DNA from: Phaeospirillum sp.
Lineage (GTDB): Bacteria; Pseudomonadota; Alphaproteobacteria; Rhodospirillales; Magnetospirillaceae
Assembly: GCA_030824585.1 (NCBI GenBank)
Contig: JAVBXM010000165.1
Location: 19,693-83,692 of the forward strand
Length of the DNA stretch: 64,000 bases
Reading direction: 5' to 3'
The notes under the pieces are model-generated. The model saw only the letters and a list, made by a program, of their open reading frames with translations, searched no databases and was not told the origin of the DNA. Each line of letters opens with the position of its first letter. Position 1 is the first letter of the stretch. The translations under genes were made by a program, and so were the position numbers. Shown one piece after another: positions 8,512 to 17,035 of the stretch.

Positions 8512-9007
8512 CAGACTCAATGCCGCATACGGCTTCCTCGCCCGCAATCACGTCGTCTCCTTGGCGCTCTGCCGCGACGATACCCCGTCGGCCTGCTCGC
8601 TGATGTATGCGCACCGGGGATTCGAACTGTTCTGGGTCTCGGACCCGAGCTCAACGCATTCGCAAATCATCGACGCCAGGGCGGGTCGGCGAGCCGCCGC
8701 GACCATTGCCCCCGATTATGATGAGTTCGCGCAAATCCAGGGACTTCAACTGTCCGGCATAGCCTCGAGGGTCGATGGGGCGGCTGAAATGGCCGGGGCC
8801 ATGGGGCTGCTTGCTCGACGCTATCATTTCCTGTCCGATCTCCGCGACCGGCCCGTGGCCCTCGCCGCAGCGATGCTGAAATCCAGGATCTATCGCTTCG
8901 TGCCGGACCGGGCGGTCTTTATCGACAACACCCTTGGCTTCGGCAACAAGACGATCTTCGGCCCACAGGAGCTTGCCTCCGACGACTTGCGTAAGGGTGG
9001 CGAATGA
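8504..9007 (+). CDS. Pyridoxamine-phosphate-oxidase-like split-barrel flavoprotein (copy 1)
   Basis: A 167-residue protein of the PNPOx-like FMN-binding split-barrel type. Recognisable are VVSLALCRDDTPSACSLMYA, LFWVSDPSSTHSQII and ATIAPDYDEFAQIQGLQLSG, then a C-terminal region ending in IYRFVPDRAVFIDNTLGFG. The family binds FMN or related flavins or haem. No pyridoxine pathway gene is nearby. It overlaps the preceding half-domain gene by 8 bp and the following ribBA by 4 bp, so the three are translationally coupled. The closest paralogue is at 32603 with the same partner upstream. A role as flavin carrier or reductase for UbiX/UbiD is inferred only. Confidence 0.75.
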   Translation: MNDRLNAAYGFLARNHVVSLALCRDDTPSACSLMYAHRGFELFWVSDPSSTHSQIIDARAGRRAAATIAPDYDEFAQIQGLQLSGIASRVDGAAEMAGAMGLLARRYHFLSDLRDRPVALAAAMLKSRIYRFVPDRAVFIDNTLGFGNKTIFGPQELASDDLRKGGE

Positions 9008-10122
9008 TGAAGGCTGGGACGGGCGCCCCCTGCTTTACCCTGTCTTCCATCGAGGAGATCATCGAGGAAGCCCGCCAGGGCCGCATGTTCATCCTGGTGG
9101 ATGACGAGGATCGCGAGAACGAGGGCGATCTGGTCATTCCCGCCGTGCATGCCGACGCCGAGGCGGTCAACTTCATGGCCCGCTATGGGCGTGGTCTGAT
9201 CTGCCTGTCCATGACACGGGGACGCAGCGAGGAACTGGGCCTGAGGCCCATGAGCTCGGACAACGGCACCCGCATGCAGACCGCCTTCACCGTCTCCATT
9301 GAGGCCTGCGAAGGGGTGACCACCGGCATCTCCGCCGCCGACCGGGCGCGGACCATCCAGGTGGCCATCGATCCCGGCAAGGGCCGCTACGATATCGTCA
9401 CGCCGGGCCATGTCTTCCCCCTGGTGGCGCGGGAAGGCGGCGTACTGGTGCGCGCCGGCCATACCGAGGCGGCGGTGGACATTTCCCGGCTGGCGGGCCT
9501 GAACCCGGCGGGCGTCATCTGCGAGATCATGAACGACGACGGCACCATGGCCCGCATGCCGGATCTGGTGAAGTTCGCCCAGCATCACGGCCTGAAGATC
9601 GCCACCATCGCCGATCTCATCGCCTATCGCCGCCGCAACGACAAGATCGTGGCGCGCGAGCTGGAGGCGCCGTTCCATTCCCAATGGGGCGGCGACTGGA
9701 CGATGATGGTCTATGTCAACACCGTCTCCTATGCCGAGCACATCGCCCTGGTGAAGGGCGACCCCGCCGCCGGCGCCCCGGTGATGGTGCGCGTCCACGC
9801 CGTCAATATCCTGGACGACGTGCTGGGCGACCAGGGTTCGGGCAAGGCCGGCCAGCTTCATTCAGCCATGGAGATGATTGCCGAGCATGGTACCGGCGTG
9901 ATCGTCCTGGTGCGCGAGCCGCGCCCCACCAGCCTGTCGGACCGGGTCCGCGCCCAGCTGGAGAACCGCCCGGCGGCGCCCGAGTTGCGCGATTACGGTG
10001 TCGGCGCCCAGATCCTGCTGGATCTCGGCATCCACGAGATGATCCTGCTGTCCAACACCAAACGCTCCATCATCGGTCTGGATGGCTATGGCCTGAAGGT
10101 GGTCGAGCAGCGTTCTGTGTAG
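9004..10122 (+). CDS. ribBA: RibBA-type 3,4-dihydroxy-2-butanone-4-phosphate synthase, extra copy
   Basis: A 372-residue two-domain protein. Residues about 15-215 are DHBP synthase: DDEDRENEGDLVIPA, the acid-loop TTGISAADRA and GHTEAAVDISRLAGL are all present. Residues about 225-370 look like GTP cyclohydrolase II but the zinc cysteines are replaced (VHAVNILDDVLGDQGSGK), so that half is probably inactive, as is common in alphaproteobacterial RibBA. It makes the four-carbon precursor of riboflavin. It is a near duplicate of the housekeeping ribBA at 39571 and is translationally coupled (4-bp overlap) to the flavoprotein gene after ubiX, consistent with boosting flavin for prFMN. Confidence 0.9.
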   Translation: MMKAGTGAPCFTLSSIEEIIEEARQGRMFILVDDEDRENEGDLVIPAVHADAEAVNFMARYGRGLICLSMTRGRSEELGLRPMSSDNGTRMQTAFTVSIEACEGVTTGISAADRARTIQVAIDPGKGRYDIVTPGHVFPLVAREGGVLVRAGHTEAAVDISRLAGLNPAGVICEIMNDDGTMARMPDLVKFAQHHGLKIATIADLIAYRRRNDKIVARELEAPFHSQWGGDWTMMVYVNTVSYAEHIALVKGDPAAGAPVMVRVHAVNILDDVLGDQGSGKAGQLHSAMEMIAEHGTGVIVLVREPRPTSLSDRVRAQLENRPAAPELRDYGVGAQILLDLGIHEMILLSNTKRSIIGLDGYGLKVVEQRSV

Positions 10123-10147
10123 GGCGAAGATGCCAAGAATGAGATAT

Positions 10148-10162
10148 GTGCGAATAACGCAC
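10148..10162. promoter_or_regulatory. IclR-type operator, site 3
   Basis: Perfect GTGCG-N5-CGCAC palindrome between ribBA and the ABC binding-protein gene. The matching sites at 6.5 kb flank the IclR gene, implying one regulator for both promoters. Confidence 0.65.
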
Positions 10163-10170
10163 ACACAATT

Positions 10171-10190
10171 ATCATTGTATATCATTGTAT
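10171..10190. repeat. Tandem 10-bp repeat in promoter region
   Basis: ATCATTGTAT occurs twice in immediate succession between two operator-like palindromes. At one helical turn per unit it may phase protein binding or form an AT-rich promoter element. The third ATCATTG at 10251 continues the theme. Confidence 0.5.
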
Positions 10191-10231
10191 ATCGCGTAAA
10201 ATATGTGAGAACTGCAGATATACAAAAATAA

Positions 10232-10246
10232 GTGCGCATTACGCAC
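10232..10246. promoter_or_regulatory. IclR-type operator, site 4
   Basis: Perfect GTGCG-CATTA-CGCAC palindrome, 84 bp (about eight helical turns) from site 3 and about 100 bp upstream of the binding-protein start. Confidence 0.65.
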
Positions 10247-10348
10247 GACTATCATTGATCTCATGGAGATACGGCGGAGGTCTCGAAACCGATGCGTCCG
10301 GCGCGGACAAAGCCCGGGCGCCGCGTCAAAGACAGGAGGAACGACGCC

Positions 10349-11521
10349 ATGAGAGTGCCGCAACTTGCCGGAGCCACCTTGGCTCTGACCATGTATTTCG
10401 CCGGCCCCGGTCTGGCTAGCGCCGCCGAGGACATCAAGATCGGTGTTTTTTTGTCGGAAACCGGGGTGATGTCCCCAATGGGCGGCCCAGAACGGGCCGC
10501 TCTGGACATGATGGCCGAGAAAATTAACGCCGAGGGCGGAGCCCTTGGCCGTAAGATAAGCTTGATCTCCTATGACGATGCCTCCGAGCCTGAAAAGGCG
10601 CGAACCTTCGTGAAGCGTCTGATCGAGCAGGACAACGTGGATTTGATCATCGGCGGATCCGGAACCCCAACCAGCCTGGCGGTGATCAATTTGATCGAGC
10701 GGGCGGAGATTCCCTATATCTCCTTGGGTGGAGGCAATGCCATCGTCGAGCCGGTGCGCAAGTGGGTGTTCAAGATTCCCCCCTCCGACAAGGTCGCGGC
10801 GGACCGCATCCTCGAGGAACTCAAGGCCCGAGGATTGACCCGGCTCGCCATGCTCTCGGAAAGCGGCGGCTATGGGAAATCCGGCCATGACCAAACATTG
10901 GCCCTGGCGCCTAAATACGGCATCGAGATCATTGCCGATGAAACCTACTCGCCGAAAGATCCTGACGTTAAGGCGCAGCTGACCCGAATTCGATCCAATC
11001 CCGCCGTGCAGGCCCTGTTCGTGTTTGGAACGGGCAGTGGTCCGGTGGTGGCCACGAAAGCGATCAAGGAAATGGGGCTATCATTGCCCCTTTATCAATC
11101 GCCGGGCGTCGGGTCGCGTGATTTCCTGAAATTGGTGGGAAACGCCGCCGATGGTATGCGCTTGCCTTTGGGGGCGCTGCCCCTGGCCGGGCAATTACCC
11201 GCGGGAGATCCGCAAAAACCGGTCGTCCAGGCCTTCAAGCAAATGTACGAGGATCGCGCCAAGCAAGAGGTCAGCACCCTGGCCGGCAATGGTTGGGACT
11301 CCCTTATGATGGGGGTCGAAGCGATCAAAAGGGCCGGGGGGACCGATAGGGCCAAAGTGCGTGAGGAAATCGAGAAGACACGGAATTTCGTCGCCAATTG
11401 CGGCACGTTCACGATGTCGCCCGACAATCATAGCGGCCTTGATGGGCGTGCCTACCATATGGTCGAGGTGCGGAATGGGGGTTGGGTAATCAGCGATACC
11501 AAATTCACCACCGGGAAGTGA
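10349..11521 (+). CDS. ABC transporter substrate-binding protein, branched-chain/aromatic type
   Basis: A 390-residue periplasmic binding protein of the Leu/Ile/Val family. The N-terminal LAGATLALTMYFAGPGLASAAE is a Sec signal peptide. Mature features are IKIGVFLSETGVMSPMGGPE, RKISLISYDDASEPEKA and LIIGGSGTPTSLAV. An AGGAGG ribosome site lies upstream of the ATG at 10349, which is preferred to an upstream in-frame start at 10292 that would give an implausible basic leader. No permease is adjacent; the matching LivHMGF-type genes begin at 18959. Such binding proteins near ubiD genes often bind benzoate-like acids, but the ligand is unknown. Two perfect operator palindromes precede it. Confidence 0.9.
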   Translation: MRVPQLAGATLALTMYFAGPGLASAAEDIKIGVFLSETGVMSPMGGPERAALDMMAEKINAEGGALGRKISLISYDDASEPEKARTFVKRLIEQDNVDLIIGGSGTPTSLAVINLIERAEIPYISLGGGNAIVEPVRKWVFKIPPSDKVAADRILEELKARGLTRLAMLSESGGYGKSGHDQTLALAPKYGIEIIADETYSPKDPDVKAQLTRIRSNPAVQALFVFGTGSGPVVATKAIKEMGLSLPLYQSPGVGSRDFLKLVGNAADGMRLPLGALPLAGQLPAGDPQKPVVQAFKQMYEDRAKQEVSTLAGNGWDSLMMGVEAIKRAGGTDRAKVREEIEKTRNFVANCGTFTMSPDNHSGLDGRAYHMVEVRNGGWVISDTKFTTGK

Positions 11522-11566
11522 TGCATGGTGCGGTCGGGCCTTACATCCCGTCAATGCGCGTGTCTT

Positions 11567-11594
11567 GGCTGGCTATGCCCCGGCATAGCCAGCC
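11567..11594. terminator. Bidirectional hairpin between convergent genes
   Basis: GGCTGGCTATGCC is followed after two bases by its exact complement. It lies between the end of the binding-protein gene (plus) and the end of dctM (minus), the expected place for a shared terminator. There is no long U-run. Confidence 0.65.
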
Positions 11595-11662
11595 GCTCCG
11601 GAAAATAAGGAAAAGCCCAGAAACACAGGAACTCAAGCTACCCTCGCGGCGATAGGGGCTCC

Positions 11663-12970
11663 TCATCGGCTGTAGAGGATGTCCGGCAGCCACATGGCAA
11701 TTTGAGGAAACAGCAGCAGAAGGACGATCAGCGCTCCTTGCGCCACCAGGAACGGCAGGGTCCCCAAGTAGATGGCCTTGAGGCTTATATCGGCGATCTG
11801 CGACCGGATGACGAACAGATTCATCCCCAACGGCGGATGGATCAATCCGACCTCGATCACCACCACCAGCAAGACACCGAACCAAACCGGATCAAAGCCG
11901 TTCTCCACGACCAGGGGGTAGAAGATGGGAACGGTCACCAGGATCATCCCGATACCGTCGAGAAAACAGCCCAGAACGATATAGATCATCACCAGGGTGG
12001 TCATCACCGCCAGGGGGGACAGGCCCATGTCCCTGACCCAGGTGGCCAAGCCGACCGGGACCTGGGTCAGAACGGTGAAGTAGGAGAACACATAGGCGCC
12101 GATGATAATGAATATCAGCATGGCCGTGGTCTGCACTGCTTTCGTGGCACATTCCCACAGTCCCGCCGGGGTCAGACGTCCGGTGGCCATGGCGAGCACG
12201 ATGGCGGTGAAGGCGCCGATGGCCGCGCCTTCGGTGGGGCTGAACCAGCCGATATACATTCCGCCGATGGACAGGCCGAACAGGAAGGCGATTTCCCAGA
12301 GGGCAGCCAGATGACCAAGGCGCTCGCGCCAGTTCAACAGGTCGTCTCCGCGCGCCCAGGTCGGAAAGGCCTTGATCACCAGCAGGACGGTCAGGAGATA
12401 AAGCGCGGTCAGAACCAGCGCGGGGGTCAGGCCGGCGGCAAACAGCTTCAACAGCGATTGTTGAGCAACGACGGCATAGATGACAAAGATGATCGACGGA
12501 GGAACCAGGATGCCCAGGGTTCCTCCCGCCGCCACGACGCCGGCTGACAGACGGTCGTCATAGCCGTATTTGCGCATTTCAGGGATGGCGACCTGGCTCA
12601 TGGTTGCGGCGGTGGCCAGCGACGACCCACAAATGGCCCCGAAACCGGCGCAGGCGCCGATGGTGGCCATCGCCTCGGCCCCTCGGAACCCGTTGAAGAT
12701 CGATTTGGATGCCTTGAACATCTTGGTGGACATGCCCGCCTTGGAGGTGACCTGTCCCATCAGAATGAACAGAGGGAGCACCGACAGGGCATAACCCGAA
12801 GCGACCTCGAACGGGGTGGTGCCGACGATGAGCAAGGCCTTCCCCCAGCCCTCGATGGCGGCGTAACCGACCATGCCGACGACAGCCAGGGCCACGGCCA
12901 CCGGGACGCGGATGAATATGAGCACCAACAGCACAAGCATGCCGATGACGCCGATCATTTGTGGAGTCAT
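11663..12970 (-). CDS. dctM: TRAP transporter large permease
   Basis: A 435-residue DctM-type membrane protein with about twelve hydrophobic segments, the expected length for this subunit. Family signs include the start MTPQMIGVIGMLVLLVLIF, VPLFILMGQVTSKAGMS-like helix 3, and GGTLGILVPPSIIFVIYA, a hallmark of the family. It forms the ion-coupled translocation channel for a carboxylate in the inner membrane. It overlaps the small permease gene by 4 bp, and the set is dctP-dctQ-dctM in transcription order. The binding protein determines the substrate, which is not readable; an aromatic or dicarboxylic acid fits the neighbourhood. Confidence 0.93.
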   Translation of the reverse strand: MTPQMIGVIGMLVLLVLIFIRVPVAVALAVVGMVGYAAIEGWGKALLIVGTTPFEVASGYALSVLPLFILMGQVTSKAGMSTKMFKASKSIFNGFRGAEAMATIGACAGFGAICGSSLATAATMSQVAIPEMRKYGYDDRLSAGVVAAGGTLGILVPPSIIFVIYAVVAQQSLLKLFAAGLTPALVLTALYLLTVLLVIKAFPTWARGDDLLNWRERLGHLAALWEIAFLFGLSIGGMYIGWFSPTEGAAIGAFTAIVLAMATGRLTPAGLWECATKAVQTTAMLIFIIIGAYVFSYFTVLTQVPVGLATWVRDMGLSPLAVMTTLVMIYIVLGCFLDGIGMILVTVPIFYPLVVENGFDPVWFGVLLVVVIEVGLIHPPLGMNLFVIRSQIADISLKAIYLGTLPFLVAQGALIVLLLLFPQIAMWLPDILYSR

Positions 12971-13494
12971 GACATTTCCCTCGACTGGAGTAGTTTTCTA
13001 GCGTCCGACCAGATCAATGTCGTCACGGCCATGAGCGAGCAAACGGTCCCGACCAGGAGCGGGATCCACAAGACAGCGAGTGGGATCATCAGATCCGAAG
13101 TGACGTCGCCCAGTTCATGGGCGTCCCAGGCTTCGCCCCACATGACCCAGAGCATCACCGCGAGTAGGCCCAGCCCGCAGACTTCCCCCAGCATCTCCAT
13201 CCAGAGGAGCGGTCGCTCGCCCACCAGATGATCGATCACATCCACCTGGACATGCCGGCGATGGAAAAACGTCTGCGGTATCGCCAGCGAGACCAGATAG
13301 GCCATAACGATCTTGACCAGTTCGATCGCGCCGACGATGGGTTGGTTGTAGGCGTTGCGCATGAAGACATCGACCACCGTGATCAGCATCATGATGATCA
13401 GCGCGGACGAGGAGATTCCTTCCAGCCATCCAACCACGCGGGAGGCGCTGGTGGGAACACCAGCGGGACCTCCCCCGGAGACCGGCGGCTTCAT
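12967..13494 (-). CDS. dctQ: TRAP transporter small permease
   Basis: A 175-residue four-helix membrane protein of the DctQ family. Visible are GISSSALIIMMLITVVDVFMRN in the first helix, then VGAIELVKIVMAYLV and a final pair of helices. The start at 13494 overlaps the dctP stop by 4 bp (ATGA); a longer in-frame extension upstream reads as an artefact of the dctP sequence. DctQ bridges the binding protein and the large permease. Confidence 0.9.
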   Translation of the reverse strand: MKPPVSGGGPAGVPTSASRVVGWLEGISSSALIIMMLITVVDVFMRNAYNQPIVGAIELVKIVMAYLVSLAIPQTFFHRRHVQVDVIDHLVGERPLLWMEMLGEVCGLGLLAVMLWVMWGEAWDAHELGDVTSDLMIPLAVLWIPLLVGTVCSLMAVTTLIWSDARKLLQSREMS

Positions 13495-14516
13495 TGGGCC
13501 TTGCCCTTGGTCGAAGCCATGCGGTCCTTGAAAGCCGAGACCATCTGTTCGGCCTTCATCCCCTTCTTCTGCTTGTCGGCAATCAGTTCCGCCATTGCGC
13601 TTCGGGTGGCGGCTTCGAACGCCTTGCGCTCGTCGGCGGTGAGTTCGATGACATCCATGCCGTTCTTTCGCGCCCACTCCTTGCCTTCCACGGCGGAGTC
13701 ATCGGCAATTTTTCCGATGGTCCAGGCGACGGATGGACCGCTGTTGTTGTCGATGACGGCCTTCAGCTCGGGAGACAGACGGGCATAGGTGGCCGGATTC
13801 ATCACCATGGCGAAGGTCGTGACATTGCCGTCCCAGTCGATGGCGTATTTGGCGCTGACCTGGAAGGACTCCAGGGCCTCCCACGCCAGCAGGGCCCCGT
13901 CGATGGTGCCCTTGCTCATGGCATCGGCGATCTGGGCGGTTTCAGTGTAGACCGGTACCGCGCCGAGGGCGGCCAGGGTCGCGGCGGCGACGGAGTCCGG
14001 GTGGCGGATGCGCAGCCCCTTCAGATCCTCGGGCTTGCGGGCCGCGACCTTGTTGGTCAGCAGGGCAAGGGGTGTCCCGGCGGTTAGCGCCAACACTTTG
14101 ACTCCCTTGTGCTCCTCTCCCAGATAGTCAGGAAGAAGTTCGGTCAGCGCCGCCGAGGCGGCGGCAGCGTTGGGGACGATGAACGGGATGTGGGATAGCT
14201 CCGACAACGGAAAGCGACCGGGTGTTCCGCCGTGCATGGCAACGGCCACGTCGGCGATGCCGGTCCGGGCAAGATCGTATTGACGCGGCATGGCGCCAAG
14301 CTGCCCGGAGGGGTAGACGGTTCCCGTCAGCCGATTGCCCGATTGCCGCTGCAGGGAATCGACCCACTTCTGCAGCCATTGGGTATTGTGGTTGTTGAGG
14401 GGCTGGAAGGTCGACACCTTCAGCTCTATGGATTGCGCGTCGGCCCGAGACGGTGCTAACGCCGACATAAACATGACGGCCAACGCCGCCATCAGAATCA
14501 TTGTCCTGACGTTCAT
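13491..14516 (-). CDS. dctP: TRAP transporter solute-binding protein
   Basis: A 341-residue periplasmic DctP-type protein. Residues 1-28 are a signal peptide (MILMAALAVMFMSAL, cleavage near ADAQS). The mature protein has GNRLTGTVYPSGQLGAMPRQ, followed by LRIRHPDSVAAATLAALGA, where an arginine normally salt-bridges the substrate carboxylate. That is consistent with uptake of an organic acid. It heads the dctPQM operon, with short overlaps to dctQ. A hairpin lies just upstream, separating it from ubiD copy 2. Confidence 0.92.
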   Translation of the reverse strand: MNVRTMILMAALAVMFMSALAPSRADAQSIELKVSTFQPLNNHNTQWLQKWVDSLQRQSGNRLTGTVYPSGQLGAMPRQYDLARTGIADVAVAMHGGTPGRFPLSELSHIPFIVPNAAAASAALTELLPDYLGEEHKGVKVLALTAGTPLALLTNKVAARKPEDLKGLRIRHPDSVAAATLAALGAVPVYTETAQIADAMSKGTIDGALLAWEALESFQVSAKYAIDWDGNVTTFAMVMNPATYARLSPELKAVIDNNSGPSVAWTIGKIADDSAVEGKEWARKNGMDVIELTADERKAFEAATRSAMAELIADKQKKGMKAEQMVSAFKDRMASTKGKAQ

Positions 14517-14589
14517 GGTCCACTCCCTAGTTCACCCCATTTTCAGGGCAGTCGATGCCGGTTTGTCCGGCCTTGGCTGAAACGCGAAG

Positions 14590-14626
14590 TCTCTCCGCCG
14601 GCTATCCACAACCGCCGGCGGAGAGA
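14590..14626 (-). terminator. 13-bp stem hairpin after ubiD copy 2
   Basis: TCTCTCCGCCGGC and its exact complement are separated by 11 bases, 10 bp beyond the end of ubiD copy 2. There is no U-run, so it may be a terminator or processing hairpin between that gene and dctP. Confidence 0.55.
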
Positions 14627-14635
14627 GCCGTCCCG

Positions 14636-16087
14636 TTACTCCAGCATCTTGGAGCCGAAGAAACGGGGCGCCAGTGACCGCACGATGTCGAGCGAGCCGG
14701 CGGCGGCAAAGTCCTTCAGCCGCAGTTGCGGATTGACGGGGCGGATGCGTTCGAACTCCGCCCTTGCCTTGGCGTCGCAGGGTGGCGGGATGGTGGCGTC
14801 GATCAGCATCTTCGAGCCCTTCCGCTGCCACAGAGCGGTGCCGGGAGCGCCCAGTTCCGGCAAGCTGGCGTCCATGGCGTGATTGTGGGTGCCGGGAATG
14901 ATCACCACGTCCTCGGCCGGGTTAACGCGCGTGGTCAGCGCCCACATCAGTTCCGCCGGATTGAAGATGTCCACATCCTCATCCACGGCGATCACCACTT
15001 TCGGGTGCTGGTACTCCGACGACAGGGCGCTCAGCATCAGATTCTTCGCCTCGCCGTAGGCGCGCTGGGTCATTTGGACAACGACACCGAACACACCGGG
15101 CAGAACCATGACGTTGTGCAAGATGGGGCCGCCGCCGATGTCCTTGAGACGCCGATAGATGGTCGCGCTCATGGGAATCTTGTGGAAGACGCAGCCTTCC
15201 ATCTCGGAGCCGTTCTGCAGGTTCTTGAAGATGGCGTCCTTGCGATGGGTCAAGCACTGGTATTCGACGACCGGATTTTTGCCGGTGCCGGTCACGTAGT
15301 AGTCCTGGAACTCCGAGAACGGGCCTTCCTCCTCGCGGTAGTGGGGAGGGATATGGCCTTCCAGGACCAGCTCGGCATCCGCCGGCACCTCTAGATCCAC
15401 CGTCTTGCACTTGACCATGCGGACCGCTTCGTTCAGGTAGCCGCCGGCGATCTCGAATTCGTCGAGGCCGTAGGCGGCGGTGGTGGCGGCGGCGGCATAG
15501 TAGGCCGGATGGTGGCCGATGAAGATGGCCACCGGCATGGGCTCGTTGCGCTCCTGGTACTTGACGTAGTTTTTCCAGGTATGGCGCGGATAGAGAAGGA
15601 TGCCCGATTTATCCGGTCCCTTGATCTGCAGACGGTGGAAGCTGACGTTGCGCTGCCCGGTGTCGGGATCCTTGCTGATCACCAGTCCCGAGCCGATGAC
15701 CGGACCTCCATCGCGCTGTCCGGCGATATGGACCGGCAGGTGAGTCAAGTCGAACTCACCTTTGTGAAACACCTTCTCCTGAACCGGCGCGTCGGTGATC
15801 ATCTCGGGCTTGATCAGCTTTCCCATGCCCTCGGCCACCTTGCGCACCACGGTTTCCTCGGTGGCACCGAAGGCCAGGGCGGCGTGGCGGACGTTGGCGG
15901 GGGCCTGGCCGAGAGACCGCCACCCATGGGGCAGGTTCTCGAAGAGGACCGCTTTTTCCCGTGACTGAAACAGCAGGGAACCCATCTGGGTCAGCGGATC
16001 CACCGGCTTGTCGACTCGGATCAATTCACCCGCCGCCTCAAGGTCGGCAATCCAGGTACGCATGGTTTTCGGTGTCGAAGACGTCAT
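14636..16087 (-). CDS. UbiD-family prFMN-dependent decarboxylase (copy 2)
   Basis: A 483-residue UbiD-type enzyme. Conserved features include DLTHLPVHIAGQRDGGPVIG, HLQIKG-like RLQIKGPDKSG, VPADAELVLEGHI, and EEEGPFSEFQDYY carrying the catalytic glutamate region. The sequence is clearly divergent from the other two UbiD proteins here and is closer in feel to AroY/Fdc-like members that decarboxylate protocatechuate or cinnamic-type acids. The assignment of substrate is inference. It diverges from an IclR regulator at 16240 with a palindrome-bearing intergenic region, so it is probably under that regulator. Confidence 0.92.
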   Translation of the reverse strand: MTSSTPKTMRTWIADLEAAGELIRVDKPVDPLTQMGSLLFQSREKAVLFENLPHGWRSLGQAPANVRHAALAFGATEETVVRKVAEGMGKLIKPEMITDAPVQEKVFHKGEFDLTHLPVHIAGQRDGGPVIGSGLVISKDPDTGQRNVSFHRLQIKGPDKSGILLYPRHTWKNYVKYQERNEPMPVAIFIGHHPAYYAAAATTAAYGLDEFEIAGGYLNEAVRMVKCKTVDLEVPADAELVLEGHIPPHYREEEGPFSEFQDYYVTGTGKNPVVEYQCLTHRKDAIFKNLQNGSEMEGCVFHKIPMSATIYRRLKDIGGGPILHNVMVLPGVFGVVVQMTQRAYGEAKNLMLSALSSEYQHPKVVIAVDEDVDIFNPAELMWALTTRVNPAEDVVIIPGTHNHAMDASLPELGAPGTALWQRKGSKMLIDATIPPPCDAKARAEFERIRPVNPQLRLKDFAAAGSLDIVRSLAPRFFGSKMLE

Positions 16088-16140
16088 TGCCCGTATCTCC
16101 AGTCACTAGGCTGCGAAAGAGGGAAGCTACCCACAAAATG

Positions 16141-16163
16141 TTCTGCTTGACAGAACGACGTTC
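16141..16163. promoter_or_regulatory. Overlapping palindromes, candidate operator of second IclR
   Basis: TTCTG-N5-CAGAA (16141-16155) overlaps GAACGACGTTC (16153-16163) between the divergent ubiD copy 2 and IclR genes. Position and 15-bp spacing fit an IclR-family site; no second copy was found in the window. Confidence 0.5.
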
Positions 16164-16239
16164 TAATTTATAAAATGACGTTAGCATCGGCTCGATGAAC
16201 GAGTCAAAATGTTTGTCGCATCAGGGAGCGATGGGCTGA

Positions 16240-16998
16240 ATGGACGTGCAGGGGAAAAGCAATCGACCGCAAGTCGAAACCAGCGGGCAAGGCGGCGTGG
16301 CGGCGCTGGAGCGCGGCTTGGCGATTCTCGACGCCTTCACCAGCGGGCGGGCGATTCTCAGTTTGGCCGAACTGGCGCAGGCGACGGGGCTCTACAAAAG
16401 CACGATCCTGCGTCTTCTCACGTCCTTGCTCCGTCGCGGCTATGTCCAGCGGCTGGATGACGGGCGCTATCGGCTGGGGGCCGCCGCCTTTCATTTGGGG
16501 CGCATTTATCAGGGGGCCTTCAATTTGCGGGAGGTGGTCGAGCCCGTGCTGCGCAGCCTGATGACACGGACGGGCGAGACCGCCTCGCTCTACGTTCGCG
16601 ATGGCGATAACGAGGTTTGCCTTCACCGCGTGCCTTCGGCCAATCCGGTGCGCGACGCCGGCCTGGCCGAGGGGGACCGGTTCCCCATCGACGACAGCGC
16701 TTGTTCGCAAGTAATTTCCGCCTTTGGAGGCGCGGGGGGGGCAGACTATGACGCCATCCGGCGCAGGGTCGTGCTGGTCGCTCGGCCCAGCCGGCGGGTG
16801 CCCGGTGTCGCCGCCGTCGTCTGCCCGGTCATCGGGGGGGATCAGAAGCCGATCGGGGCACTGATCCTGTCCGGCCCGGAGGCGCGCTTCACCGACACCG
16901 CCGTCGCGCTGATGGAGGTGGCAATTTTAGACGAGGCCAGCGCCCTGACGCGTCGCCTGGGCGGGAATCCCGGCCTTCTGGTCCCATGCCAAGCATGA
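16240..16998 (+). CDS. IclR-family transcriptional regulator (second)
   Basis: A 252-residue IclR protein. The winged helix is ALERGLAILDAFTSG through LAELAQATGLYKSTILRLL. The effector domain has GETASLYVRDGDNEVCLHRV and a C-terminal AVVCPVIGGDQKPIGALILSG. It is transcribed away from ubiD copy 2. The segment around residue 160, where the family usually has an alpha-helical linker, is shortened by a glycine-rich run. Likely local regulator of ubiD copy 2 and perhaps dctPQM. Confidence 0.9.
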   Translation: MDVQGKSNRPQVETSGQGGVAALERGLAILDAFTSGRAILSLAELAQATGLYKSTILRLLTSLLRRGYVQRLDDGRYRLGAAAFHLGRIYQGAFNLREVVEPVLRSLMTRTGETASLYVRDGDNEVCLHRVPSANPVRDAGLAEGDRFPIDDSACSQVISAFGGAGGADYDAIRRRVVLVARPSRRVPGVAAVVCPVIGGDQKPIGALILSGPEARFTDTAVALMEVAILDEASALTRRLGGNPGLLVPCQA

Positions 16999-17035
16999 GA
17001 ACGGGGCGGTCGCCAACTGAGACGGCTTGGCCTGA

